From assembly GCA_964486055.1 (NCBI GenBank), contig CAZALE010000015.1:1-18087 (forward strand): DNA of 18,087 bases. The letters are read 5' to 3'. A program made the position numbers and the translations under genes. Below, in pieces: positions 1-7,500 of this stretch. Under the pieces are notes generated by a model. It was given only the letters and a program-made list of their open reading frames with translations. It had not been told where the DNA came from and did not search any database. Each line of letters opens with the position of its first letter. Positions within the stretch are counted from its first letter, which is position 1. This DNA comes from J014 sp964486055 (lineage in GTDB: Bacteria > Acidobacteriota > Blastocatellia > Pyrinomonadales > Pyrinomonadaceae).

Positions 1-245
1 ACCTCGAAGCGAAACTTTCGTGCCCATCCGGTGCAGCCGAAGAACTCGCAGACGACGCAGTGCCGGTCGCCTTCGCACTGGTGCCTGGTCGGGTCGCAGG
101 CCGAGCCACCTAGGCCGCGGACCAGCACCTCGAACCACCAGCGGATGGAGCCGAGCAGGCCGGTGGTTATCGTCCGGTCGGGCTCGCGATCGGCATCGCC
201 AGTCCACAGCTCGGTGAGCGCCTTGAGAGTGTAGTCCTTCGTCAT
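1..245 (-). CDS. cmr1: Type III-B CRISPR RAMP protein Cmr1, N-terminal part (cut by window edge)
   Basis: Reading the minus strand from the ATG at 245-243 gives 81 codons that run off the window. The start is supported by a good ribosome site (AAGGAG, about 8 bases upstream). The protein opens with an YTLKALTELWTGD segment, followed by TTGLLGSIRWWFEVLVRGLGG, then a cysteine-rich stretch (CDPTRHQC, HCVVCEFFGCTGWARKF). The first part is the RAMP (RRM-like) beginning, and the IRWWFE helix plus CxxC-FGCTGWARKF block is typical of the Cmr1 family as I know it. Cmr1 is a subunit of the Cmr effector complex that cleaves RNA matched by crRNA. The ATG overlaps the stop of the frame running through the transposase remnant (ATGA). 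No CRISPR repeats and no other cmr genes are visible, since the rest lies outside. Recognition is by memory of the family, without a search. Confidence 0.8.
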   Translation of the reverse strand, partial: MTKDYTLKALTELWTGDADREPDRTITTGLLGSIRWWFEVLVRGLGGSACDPTRHQCEGDRHCVVCEFFGCTGWARKFRFE

Positions 246-505
246 CGGCGGTCTCCTTCGCGGCGCACGGCGTGCGCTGCTAGATCGTCACGACCACGGC
301 CCCCTGCACCCGCCGGTGCAAACCAAGAACCCCACGCAGCGTCCCTCCCGGTGCGGTTGGAATGGTCTTGATCCAGATGCCAGCGCCCGGGATCGGTCAG
401 CATGTATTCACGAATGCCTGTCAGGGATTTTTCCGCGCGGATGATATGTTCGTAATAAGGGCGCTGGCAGAGGGTTACGCCAGGTGTGCCGCGGTGTTCG
501 TAGAT
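242..505 (-). pseudogene. C-terminal remnant of REP-associated tyrosine (Y1/IS200-like) transposase
   Basis: On the minus strand, about 500 to 341 encodes HRGTPGVTL, then QRPYYEHIIRAEKSLTGIREY, then TDPGRWHLDQ. This is the end of RAYT-type single-strand transposases: the conserved YYEHIIR...IR.Y....P.RW block that follows the catalytic Tyr region. The HUH motif and the rest of the N-terminal half are absent. The open frame continues into an unrelated Arg/Gly-rich tail and stops at 244-242, overlapping the cmr1 start codon. To the right, the frame runs into helicase-like sequence without a start of its own. It is a truncated gene, so probably a dead insertion, or else an assembly junction. RAYTs normally sit beside REP palindromes. 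I did not find a convincing REP pair in the few hundred bases available. Confidence 0.6.
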
Positions 506-634
506 CCGATGGGTGGCGGACGAAAGCCCACGCACGGCGACAGGCGGCCCCCACCCTCGATGTGCCGGAATGTTCGACGGGATGGGCGCACCTTGAGCGT
601 GGGGCCGCGGCGATGCCGTGCCACTGCCGTGACG

Positions 635-840
635 CAGGGCTCCTGGGTGCTCGGGCATGGGCACACACGTGCCCAGCGCGCGGCGGTTCTCCCCCGCCTT
701 GTCGAGCAGCACTTCGATCGCCACGCCGTTTCCTGGATTGTCCTGCCTCAAAAACCGCACCGCCTTGAGCCGCCTGCCCGCCTGGCCATAGCGGGCCGCT
801 CGCTTCTGGCGCTGCTGGAGGGCGAGCGGGTTGAAGGGGA
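635..840 (-). pseudogene. DrmD-like SNF2 helicase fragment (motif V-VI region)
   Basis: Left of the N run, the minus strand encodes LPFNPLALQQRQKRAARYGQ, then DNPGNGVAIEVLLDKAGENR and RALGTCVPMPEHPGAL. In SNF2-type helicases of the DISARM DrmD kind, the second RecA lobe ends with a similar block: NP..LeQR.gR.dR.GQ followed by DN..Dg..l.VLl.Ka..iR..LG..VP.P. The expected GR.DR of motif VI reads QKRAARYGQ here, so the copy looks degenerate or contains base errors. The same strand and helicase type are found on the other side of the N run, so both pieces probably derive from one gene whose middle (the ATPase core, I estimate several hundred residues) is missing. After position 635 I see no more helicase-like sequence before the transposase remnant. 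Confidence 0.5.
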
Positions 841-841
841 G

Positions 842-851
842 NNNNNNNNNN
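842..851. other. Assembly gap (10 N)
   Basis: Ten consecutive N mark a scaffold join, probably of unknown real size. The joined pieces carry the front and a late part of the same kind of helicase in the same orientation, but in different reading frames, so the true distance is probably larger than 10 bases. Confidence 0.95.
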
Positions 852-1295
852 GGTGAGGACCGGCGCCCGCCGGCGCCCGGAATCGATTGCGGCCATCGTC
901 GCCGGGCGATTCCCATCGGCGGTAAACGGCTGCACCGGGTCGAGCATCAGTGCCATGAGCAGCGGCACAAACTGATAGGTGCGCGGGCGAATCGAGATGC
1001 GGCCGAGCGAGCGGAACGGGGTGGCACCCTCCCGTAGCGTCAGACGTGCCGCCTGCCAGAGCAGATGCGCGCTGGCGGCATCGGCGACGTCGTCGGGTGT
1101 GGGCAGCGGAAACGAAGCCGGCGTGACGCGCTCGAACGGGAGGTCGTAGCCTGCGAGGTTACTCAGCCCTTTGTGGATTTTGACTGCGTCATCTCCTGTA
1201 CCGGCAAGGGGCCGGAGCACCCAAACATCATCTGTCTCAGCGGGCAAAAGGACCCACTCGCGATTGCGGCAGCGAACAATTGAGCCAGGATTCAT
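852..1295 (-). pseudogene. DrmD-like SNF2/DEAD helicase, N-terminal fragment
   Basis: From the minus-strand ATG at 1295-1293, preceded by AAGGG with an 8-base gap, about 121 codons read cleanly: MNPGSIVRCRNREWVLLP, FERVTPASFPLPTPDDVADA, LLWQAARLTLREGATPFRSL, ISIRPRTYQFVPLLMALMLD. This beginning is typical of the large helicase of DISARM-like defence systems (DrmD), where 'LDPVRLLIADDVGIGKT' with Walker A follows. Here the sequence after LDPV (about 932) turns into QPFTADGNRPATMAAIDSG and shows no GxGKT in any frame before the N run. The protein is therefore broken immediately before its ATP site, either by decay or by a bad join. The start codon overlaps the stop of the upstream ORF (ATGA), which suggests translational coupling in the ancestral operon. 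A non-DISARM SNF2 defence helicase is also possible. Confidence 0.6.
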
Positions 1296-1438
1296 TGCAA
1301 TTTCCCTTGTGTCCGGTAGCTGATGGATGCGACGAACCTGCAATACAGCGCGTCGGCTACCGCCCAGAGCTTCGACTCAAAGCCCAGGATTGCTGTTGAC
1401 GTTTTTGCGCTAGACTTACTTTTCACCTGCTGCGCCAT
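1292..1438 (-). pseudogene. Truncated HsdM-like N-terminus (type I restriction-modification), 48 codons
   Basis: A short minus-strand ORF runs from ATG 1438-1436 to TGA 1294-1292 and overlaps the helicase start by ATGA. It is missed by length cut-offs. Residues 1 to 31 read MAQQVKSKSSAKTST, then AILGFESKLWAVADAL. That matches the well-known opening of HsdM (LGFEaKLWaAADaLRgnMDaaEYKhvvLG). After ADAL the expected RGNMDAAEYK is replaced by YCRFVASISYRTQGKLQ and a stop, so the methyltransferase domain is missing. There is no strong ribosome site; a TTGCAC...TAAGAT promoter-like pair lies just upstream on the minus strand. Only about 30 residues match, so this is a tentative call. The tail could instead be a real fusion to an unrelated peptide. 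Confidence 0.5.
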
Positions 1439-1597
1439 TTTTGAATTATCTTAGCATTTGGTCGCAAAGGCGTGCAAGAAGATAAATAATATCTATGGAG
1501 AGCCCTCTTTACGCGTTTTGATGATGAGGGTGAGTCAATAAAAGGAAACAAGATTGAAGAACGAATTCACGTGTATTTTGGGTGTTTTATAATAGTA

Positions 1598-1690
1598 GTA
1601 GGATCGAGCTGCTGAATGATTGTTAGGGGTGGTTGCATGGATGCTATCTTTTTAAAATCTCGATCAGATGCTAAAACTGATCAGTTTTTT
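1598..1690 (+). ncRNA. Candidate small RNA (promoter plus intrinsic terminator)
   Basis: A perfect TATAAT lies at 1588-1593, with TTCACG 16 bases upstream (1566-1571, 4 of 6 to TTGACA). About 85-95 bases downstream a perfect 16-bp palindrome AAAACTGATCAGTTTT (1673-1688) ends in a run of six T (1685-1690), as in an intrinsic terminator. The distance suits a transcript of about 90 nt. The short ORF inside (from 1616 or 1637) is weak. The palindrome could instead serve the minus-strand gene that ends at 1765. Confidence 0.3.
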
Positions 1691-1732
1691 GATTTATGAA
1701 GAGCTAAAGGCTTGAGGAAGGCCCTTAGCTCT
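1673..1732 (-). terminator. Two hairpins downstream of the glycine-zipper gene
   Basis: Hairpin one has arms 1700-1711 (AGAGCTAAAGGC) and 1721-1732 (GCCCTTAGCTCT), with one mismatch and a 9-base loop. It lies 33 bases past the stop of the minus-strand gene. Hairpin two is the palindrome 1673-1688, which on the minus strand ends in TTTTAG. The U-run is weak after the first and short after the second, so termination may need both. Confidence 0.45.
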
Positions 1733-1764
1733 GATTGAGTAACTTAGGATTTAAGAGATTTATT

Positions 1765-3273
1765 TCAACGTTGAGATGATGGAGTTGTAGCTTGAACCAT
1801 TATCGATGAGCCTGCTTTAAGATCGAGGTCATCCTTGCCCTGGACGACGACAGATCCTGCTCCGGCTGAACCACCAATTATAGCTCCGATGGCTGCACCC
1901 TTTGCACCGCCCGCGATAGCACCTATTAGTGCTCCGACGGCTGAGCCTATGGCTCCTCGCTTAACTGTTTCTTTAGTTTGGCTATCGCCTTTAACAGCGC
2001 CTTCATTATCGATTCTTATTGTTTTGCCTTCAGTGTCGGTTACAGCCATCACGACGCCTCTAAAATCATGAGTTTCACCATTGGGCATTCTGATTGTCTC
2101 AAAGTTGAAGGTAATTTGTGGCCTTCCGCTAACTCTTCCTGATCGGCTTACTCCGGACAAGTATCCCTGAATGACTGCGCCGCGAAACTCAGTCGGGGAG
2201 ACTACAGTCATTGTAAAGCGATCATAGTTTTTGGAGTTTTTGGTAGATATGTCATTTTCTAATGTTCCGGTTAGGATGATGCCGTTTGGAACGATGAATC
2301 TTTTATTTTGGTTAGCGTTGGTAGAACTTTGATTCGAAGAGTTGTAGATGCCAAATCTAGCCACGGAATCAGTTTTAGTGTAGTAACTATCGGCAGTTAA
2401 TGTTTGTCCAAGGTAACCGACTGTTGCGCTTCTGGTAACTCGAAGAGTTCTTCCGCCATCAGTTATCAGGAAAGTAACTCTGTAGTCGTTATCATCTCCT
2501 ATGTTAGTAATTGTGAGTTCTTGTTGTCCTCTCAGTGTAGCTCTTATTCTAGCCATCCTGCCATCAGGTAGTGTTTCAGTGCGCTCTATGCCATCAGCAG
2601 TAATGGTTATCTGTGGGGCAAGGGAAGATTCGAGAGTAACTTTCGCACTTCGCCCTATTTGTATTGCGATATTTTGTGGTGGTTCTAACAGTATCTCTAT
2701 ATCTCTTTTTGCTGCTTCTCGATCCTGTACATTGCTATTGCTGACGGCACGTTCAGCGATTTCTCCGACGTCATCGCTGCGGGAGTTGTCTAGTGAATAA
2801 GTGCCTGTTAGGCTAGAATTGTAGCGTAGCGTGCTCGGTTCTGCTTTCCAGTCCCATTGGACTCCGTAAATATTAGCAAGTCTATTGAATAGATCTTTCG
2901 TGCTATCCCAATCTCTCTGAATCGCGAAGCTTGGGCGAATCCTCATCAGATTTTCATCGAAGTTTTTAGCAGAATTAAGTAAATTCGAGACGTCATATTG
3001 ACTATCACGTCTTTTATAAAGTTTATCCCTGAAATCATTGAGTTGTCGTTGTAGATCATTGAAAGACGTAAGTAAAGCATCTTCATCAGAACGCGAGATT
3101 CGCCTTCGTCTGGTCTCAGAGTCGATATTATATTTTAGATCGTCAAGCTTTACGTTAATTTGATTGAGAATATTACGGACCTCTCTTTCATCAACCCTCT
3201 GTGGCTGCGCTTGAAGCTGAAAAACCAAAGCAAAGAACACTGTCAATAAGCCAAATAGAGTCTTTTTTGTCAT
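1765..3273 (-). CDS. Exported glycine-zipper protein of unknown function
   Basis: This protein has 502 residues when started at the ATG 3273-3271, which has AAAGGAG 9 bases upstream. A longer frame from 3306 lacks such a site. Residues 1-23 (MTKKTLFGLLTVFFALVFQLQAQ) form a clear Sec signal peptide ending AQA/Q-like. The next 100 or so residues are charged and probably helical (RNILNQINVKLDDLKYNIDS). The middle is beta-rich. Around residues 425-475 a Gly/Ala segment (GAIGSAVGALIGAIAGGAKG, AAIGAIIGG) is a glycine-zipper, followed by GKDDLDLKAGSSIMVQ, an ending often seen in acidobacterial envelope proteins. It probably sits in the periplasm or an outer-membrane-associated layer. I do not know its function. 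It is divergent from the OsmC-like gene, with a 128-bp shared promoter region. Confidence 0.75.
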   Translation of the reverse strand: MTKKTLFGLLTVFFALVFQLQAQPQRVDEREVRNILNQINVKLDDLKYNIDSETRRRRISRSDEDALLTSFNDLQRQLNDFRDKLYKRRDSQYDVSNLLNSAKNFDENLMRIRPSFAIQRDWDSTKDLFNRLANIYGVQWDWKAEPSTLRYNSSLTGTYSLDNSRSDDVGEIAERAVSNSNVQDREAAKRDIEILLEPPQNIAIQIGRSAKVTLESSLAPQITITADGIERTETLPDGRMARIRATLRGQQELTITNIGDDNDYRVTFLITDGGRTLRVTRSATVGYLGQTLTADSYYTKTDSVARFGIYNSSNQSSTNANQNKRFIVPNGIILTGTLENDISTKNSKNYDRFTMTVVSPTEFRGAVIQGYLSGVSRSGRVSGRPQITFNFETIRMPNGETHDFRGVVMAVTDTEGKTIRIDNEGAVKGDSQTKETVKRGAIGSAVGALIGAIAGGAKGAAIGAIIGGSAGAGSVVVQGKDDLDLKAGSSIMVQATTPSSQR

Positions 3274-3311
3274 ATTTTGTTTCTCCTTTGTAAGTTTTTG
3301 ACGCAACTTTG

Positions 3312-3339
3312 ATTTTATCAGAGAATCTTAAGTTGTCAT
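3312..3339 (-). promoter_or_regulatory. Predicted promoter of the glycine-zipper gene
   Basis: On the minus strand, ATGACA (3339-3334) and TAAAAT (3317-3312) are separated by 16 bases, each 5 of 6 to the sigma-70 consensus. They lie 39 bases or more before the start codon. A plus-strand pair TTGACG (3298-3303) and GAGAAT (3321-3326), 17 bases apart, overlaps it and could serve the OsmC gene, so the two promoters face and may interfere with each other. Confidence 0.4.
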
Positions 3340-3401
3340 TATTTTTTATTTCGTCTCAAAGTATCACCAGAGGAGAGATAAACCGCAATCGAGGAGAGAG
3401 T

Positions 3402-3812
3402 ATGAAAGTAAGTGTGGAGTATCTTAAGGATGAAACCTTCGAAGGACGATTTTCCGAAAAAGGAAGCATAATGATCGGAGCTGACTTGAAAGAGAATTTG
3501 AATCCTACGCCTATGCAACTAGTTTTGTTGGCCGTTGGCTCCTGTTCTGCGATCGATGTAGTCTCAATCTTGCATAAAAAGAGGCAGGAAGTGAAAGGCT
3601 ATAGAATAGAAGTAACCGGGGAAAGACGAGCTGATCATCCGAGATCATTTTCAAAAATCCATGTTCACCATGTTGTGACGGGAAGAAATGTATCAGAAAA
3701 AGCAGTTGCAAGCGCTATTGAGCTTTCAGACAAAAAGTACTGCAGCGTAGCAGCAACACTCAGACCCACTGCTGAGATAACAACCAGCTTTGAGATAATC
3801 AATGTCGAGTGA
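3402..3812 (+). CDS. OsmC family protein
   Basis: This protein has 136 residues from the ATG at 3402, chosen because GAGGAG lies 5 bases upstream. A start at 3309 would add 31 residues with no family match. OsmC-type proteins are small dimeric thiol peroxidases that reduce organic hydroperoxides with two cysteines, or act on other electrophiles in the cytoplasm. Both cysteines are present: C48 in LAVGSCSAIDVVSIL and C114 in SDKKYCSVAATL. The NPTPMQLVLLAVGSCS segment is typical of the YhfA-like branch, so the exact substrate is not settled. No signal peptide is seen. A palindromic terminator follows. It has no evident link to the sugar locus. Confidence 0.88.
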   Translation: MKVSVEYLKDETFEGRFSEKGSIMIGADLKENLNPTPMQLVLLAVGSCSAIDVVSILHKKRQEVKGYRIEVTGERRADHPRSFSKIHVHHVVTGRNVSEKAVASAIELSDKKYCSVAATLRPTAEITTSFEIINVE

Positions 3813-3820
3813 TGCTTATT

Positions 3821-3839
3821 ATCCGAAGCTTCGGATTTT
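3821..3839 (+). terminator. Intrinsic terminator after the OsmC gene
   Basis: A perfect 16-bp palindrome ATCCGAAGCTTCGGAT (3821-3836) ends in TTTT (3836-3839), 9 bases after the stop. As RNA it folds to a 6-bp stem with an AGCU loop. The U-run is short, so efficiency is uncertain. Confidence 0.55.
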
Positions 3840-4213
3840 AGGATTTGCAGTCTGCATTTGTGCAAGCTAAGACTATAACAGCGACAAAGGCTAATAAACT
3901 AGGTGTAGCTGTTTTGACTGAGAGAGTTTTTAAAGGGCACCATCGGGTTAAAAGAGTTATATCTTGACAAAATATATCATCTGCATGGTTTTTTGCTCGA
4001 GGAAACGAAATTAAGAAATCATCTTTAAACTATGCTTTCGTAGGGTTCCGCTGTGATCCTGTAGATTAGTTTGTTTACTCGATTGTTTCTAAAATTAGAT
4101 CTTCTGAACAGAACAATCTGTCTGTGAGCTGTATCAACTTTTTAGCTCGATTAAGCCGGCTCTTAGTTGAACACTAGCTAATCAAAACAATCTCACAAAC
4201 CATGAAATTTTTA

Positions 4214-4245
4214 CTGAAAAATTTCTGAAAAATTCTGAAAAATTT
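4214..4245 (+). repeat. Three tandem CTGAAAAATT(T) repeats, phased A-tracts
   Basis: CTGAAAAATTT (4214-4224), CTGAAAAATT (4225-4234) and CTGAAAAATTT (4235-4245) follow each other directly. The period of 10-11 bases equals one helical turn and the array ends two bases before a TTGACT box, the position of an UP element or curved-DNA activator. The first unit also forms a perfect 9-bp inverted repeat with GAAATTTTT at 4204-4212. Confidence 0.7.
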
Positions 4246-4247
4246 GC

Positions 4248-4276
4248 TTGACTTTCCAAATGAAATAAATTAAAAC
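4248..4276 (+). promoter_or_regulatory. Predicted promoter of the TonB-dependent receptor
   Basis: TTGACT (4248-4253, 5 of 6 to consensus) and TAAAAC (4271-4276, 4 of 6) are exactly 17 bases apart, just after the phased A-tracts. Transcription would begin near 4283, inside the operator that starts at 4276, giving a leader of about 230 bases. Confidence 0.5.
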
Positions 4277-4298
4277 TTTGTTAGTTTATACAACAAAC
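4276..4298 (+). promoter_or_regulatory. Candidate ROK operator, receptor copy
   Basis: CTTTGTT, 9 bases, AACAAAC: an inverted repeat with one mismatch in the outermost pair. It shares this arrangement with copies before the ROK gene and the secreted amylase gene. It begins on the last base of the predicted -10 box and covers the start site, so binding should repress. The half-sites TTTGTT/AACAAA resemble those of the ROK repressor XylR of Bacillus, though with a different spacer. Confidence 0.6.
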
Positions 4299-4516
4299 TA
4301 TAGCTTTTTGCTTTGATTTTGATTTTTCTGATTTAGGACTGGGTGAATCTAGTTTGATAAATAGATTTTGTATCTATTTCAGGTCATTGTGCCTCTATAA
4401 AGTTAATAACTTTCATTAGCTTTGAGTTTAATTTTCCCTTCGCTTAGAGAGCATTTAAAGCAAGGCAAAAGGAATAAAACTTAACAAAAATAATCGCAGC
4501 AAAAGGAGGATCAAAA

Positions 4517-7500
4517 ATGTGTAGAAGAATGATTTTCATATTACGGAATGCGGTTACGTTGATTTTATTAGCTGTAGCCGTTTTTGCCCAGACTGAAACG
4601 GCAAGAATTCAAGGGACAGTCACGGATACAACAGGTGCTATTATTGCTGGAGCAACCGTTACTGTTACGAATCTTGATACTAACCGTGAGGTTAAGGTAC
4701 AGACTAACCAGGAGGGATTTTATTCGATATTGTCGCTGCTACCTGGTCGCTATAGGGTCAGCGTTTCCCAAAATAATTTTAAGACCGTACAACAGGAAAT
4801 AAGATTGGAGGTTGCCCAAACGGCTGTTCTTAATTTTGCTCTTGAAGCGGGACCAGTCAGCGAAACAGTGACTGTTACAGCAGAAGCTCCATTAGTAGAG
4901 GCTGGTAGCTCAGCAATCGGTGAGGTCATTGATGGACGCGAAGCGACTGATCTACCGCTAAATGGCCGTAATGTTCTCGAACTCGCTCGTCTCACGCCTG
5001 GAGTAACTCAAGGTGTGCCTGGTGGATTTGCCACTGGTGCCGGAGGAAATGCTGAAACCTACCGCAATGGAAACACCGGCGGTGCTGCGCTTTCAGTCAG
5101 TGGTCAAAGAACGCAAGCAAACAACTTTTTGCTCGATGGTGTTGATAACAATGAATCTCTGGTCAACACAATTAATGTTTTCCCATCGGCGGAGGCAGTT
5201 CAGGAATTTCGTGTTCAAACTAGTGTGGCGCCTGCGGAATTTGGACGTGGTGGCGGAGCCATAATAAACTCCGTCACAAAGTCTGGAAGAAATGATTTCT
5301 TCGGTAGTTCCTTTGTTTTCATAAGGAATAGCGCCCTAGATGCTCGTCCGACTTTTTATGACTCTCGTGCGAACCAGCGAAGAACGCCACTATTTCGCCG
5401 TGGGCAGTTTGGTGGGACTTTTGGAGGACCTATAATTCTCCCCAATATCGGTGATGGTGGCCCAGGAATCTTCAACGGCAAGGACAAGCTTTTCTTTTTT
5501 GTTAGCTATGAAGGGCTAAGGCAGTTCCTGCCATTTTCTCAAGATACCGCGACAGTACCAACTGCGGAGTTTCGTAACGGTAATTTCTCGGCGTTACCGA
5601 TACAACTTCGTGATCCGCTTACTGGACTTAAGATTTGCAACACGCCTGGTGATCCTCAATGCAATGGTACTCCTTACAATCGTTTAGACTTGCTACCAGG
5701 TAATCGTCTAAATCCAGTTGCTTTGAATTACTTGAGAGCTTATCCACTTCCAAATCGCCCAGGATTTCTAAATAACTACGTCACCACTCGCAATCAGGTT
5801 ACGAACACAAACACGTTCGACACGAGAATTGATTCAAACCTAAACGCTACAAATCAGCTCTTCGGCCGCGTCAGTTATGGACGCTACGATCAGACTACTA
5901 CTTCGAGACTTCCTAGCCTGCCAGCAGGTTTCGGCTCAGGAACAAATCCAACCCGCACACGTGGTGTTGTTTTAGGTTTAAATACAGCCGTGACTAGCAG
6001 GGCATTTAATGAACTACGTGTTCAGGCCAGTCGTCTCAAGTATGGTTATATTCCACCATTTTTTGATGTTCCGCTTTCGGCTAACCTAGGTATTCCGAAT
6101 GCAAATCGTGATAAACAACTTGGTGGTGGTGCATTGATCGGAGGGTATAACCAGCAACTTGAATACACTGGAGACTTCGGTCCTTACTTAGTTACTCAAG
6201 ATACATATCAACTCGTAGATAGCTACAGTTATACTGTTGGAGCACACACCATCAAATTTGGTGGGACGCTCTTACGTCGCGATGTTGCCTTGTATCGTCC
6301 AAATCGAGGTAAAGGATACTTCTTCTTAATAGGAAATGGTGATCCAACTCAATGCGGTGGCGCCTTTTCAACGGGATTTGAGCAGGCAGATTTATTGATA
6401 GGATTTGTTTGTAACTATCAGATAGGCCCGCCTTTTGGCACAGTCGGCACCCGCAATTGGGAAAATGCTCTCTTCATTCAGGATGACTGGAGAGTAAGCA
6501 GCAAATTGGTTTTAAACCTAGGGCTTCGTTATGAGTATTTTACGAATCCCAAGGAGATGTATGGCAGACAGGCGAACTTCGATATAACTACTGGTCGGTT
6601 AATCGTGGCACGCGGTAGCGGAGATTCTCTCGTTAAGACCGACAAAAACGATTTTAGTCCGCGTATAGGGTTTGCCTATGACATCTTTGGTAATTCTAAG
6701 TCTGTAATACGCGGCGGCTATGGAATCTTTTACTTCCTTGATCGCGGTGGTATTGATAATCAACTCGCCCAAAATCCTCCTTACAGCGGATTTTCGGTGT
6801 TTAGTTATACAAATGGTGTACGCATCGCACTCTCAGGTCGGGCACCTAACAACTCGAATGACTCAAGGTTGGCTACAGGGCCATTGCCATTGGGAGATGT
6901 TTCAGGTGTTGATTTAAATAACCCTCGCGACGTAGACGTACTTGCGATTCTGCCAGATAATAAGACTGCCAATGTTCAGCAATTCAACATCCAATTTCAG
7001 CAGCAACTTACTAAAAGTACTGCTATCAGCGTAGCTTACGTAGGTGTGCGTGGTAGAAATCTTTCTCTCTACTATAATCTGAATGGTAGAATAGTAGAAC
7101 CAGGCACCAATGTTCCTTGTCCAAGGCCACTTGTAAGTGGCAAGTGCTTCCCACTGATTAATCGAGTTAATGTTCGAGATGACAATGGTAAGTCACAATA
7201 CGACTCTCTGCAGGTTCAAGTAGAGAGGCGCTTTACGCGAGGTCTTCAGTATCGCCTTGCCTACACATATTCGAAAACTAAGGATAATGGTGAGGGAGCC
7301 TTTGACGCTGTAGCCGATACAGGAATCAATTTCATAGAGCCATTTGCAACCTCACGTGTGGACTTTCCGCATGTGTTTTCATTCGAGTATTTCTATGAAA
7401 TACCGTTTGGACGTGGGAAATTGTTTGGTTCAAACATCAATCCTGTATTGGATGCAATACTTGGCGGATGGCAGATAACTGGCATCTTCCGTGCTCAGAG

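Larger units (their letters stand above)
1439..1764. other. Intergenic region at the GC transition
   Basis: The sequence changes by eye from GC-rich to AT-rich at about 1380-1450. No protein gene is convincing here. It holds a plus-strand promoter-like pair and a palindrome with T-run (see the small RNA entry) and, next to the gene ending at 1765, a larger imperfect hairpin. A 27-codon ORF from ATG 1616 has no good ribosome site and I do not support it. Confidence 0.5.
3840..4516. other. Long intergenic region with receptor promoter and 5' leader
   Basis: About 700 bases lie between the OsmC gene and the receptor with no convincing ORF. The first half (3840-4200) shows nothing I can name. 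From 4204 on there are phased A-tracts, a promoter, an operator and a leader of about 230 bases. The leader contains a hairpin with 8-bp arms (4359-4366 and 4372-4379, loop TTTGT) and a second, almost loopless palindrome, 4399-4413 (AAAGTTAATAACTTT). No known riboswitch fold is recognised. Confidence 0.6.

Noticed and set aside
20..1283. Several plus-strand open frames in the GC-rich part
   Set aside because: They are rich in Arg, Pro and His, match nothing I know and lie opposite recognisable minus-strand pieces; long open frames are expected by chance at high GC.
1..1440. CRISPR repeats near the cmr1 fragment
   Set aside because: I looked for regularly spaced direct repeats on both sides of the N run and found none.
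1616..1699. 27-codon ORF inside the candidate small RNA
   Set aside because: The ribosome site is poor and the peptide is not recognisable; a dual-function RNA cannot be excluded but is not supported.
3309..3401. Longer OsmC start at 3309
   Set aside because: The additional 31 residues do not resemble the family and overlap the divergent promoter region; the ATG at 3402 has a good ribosome site.
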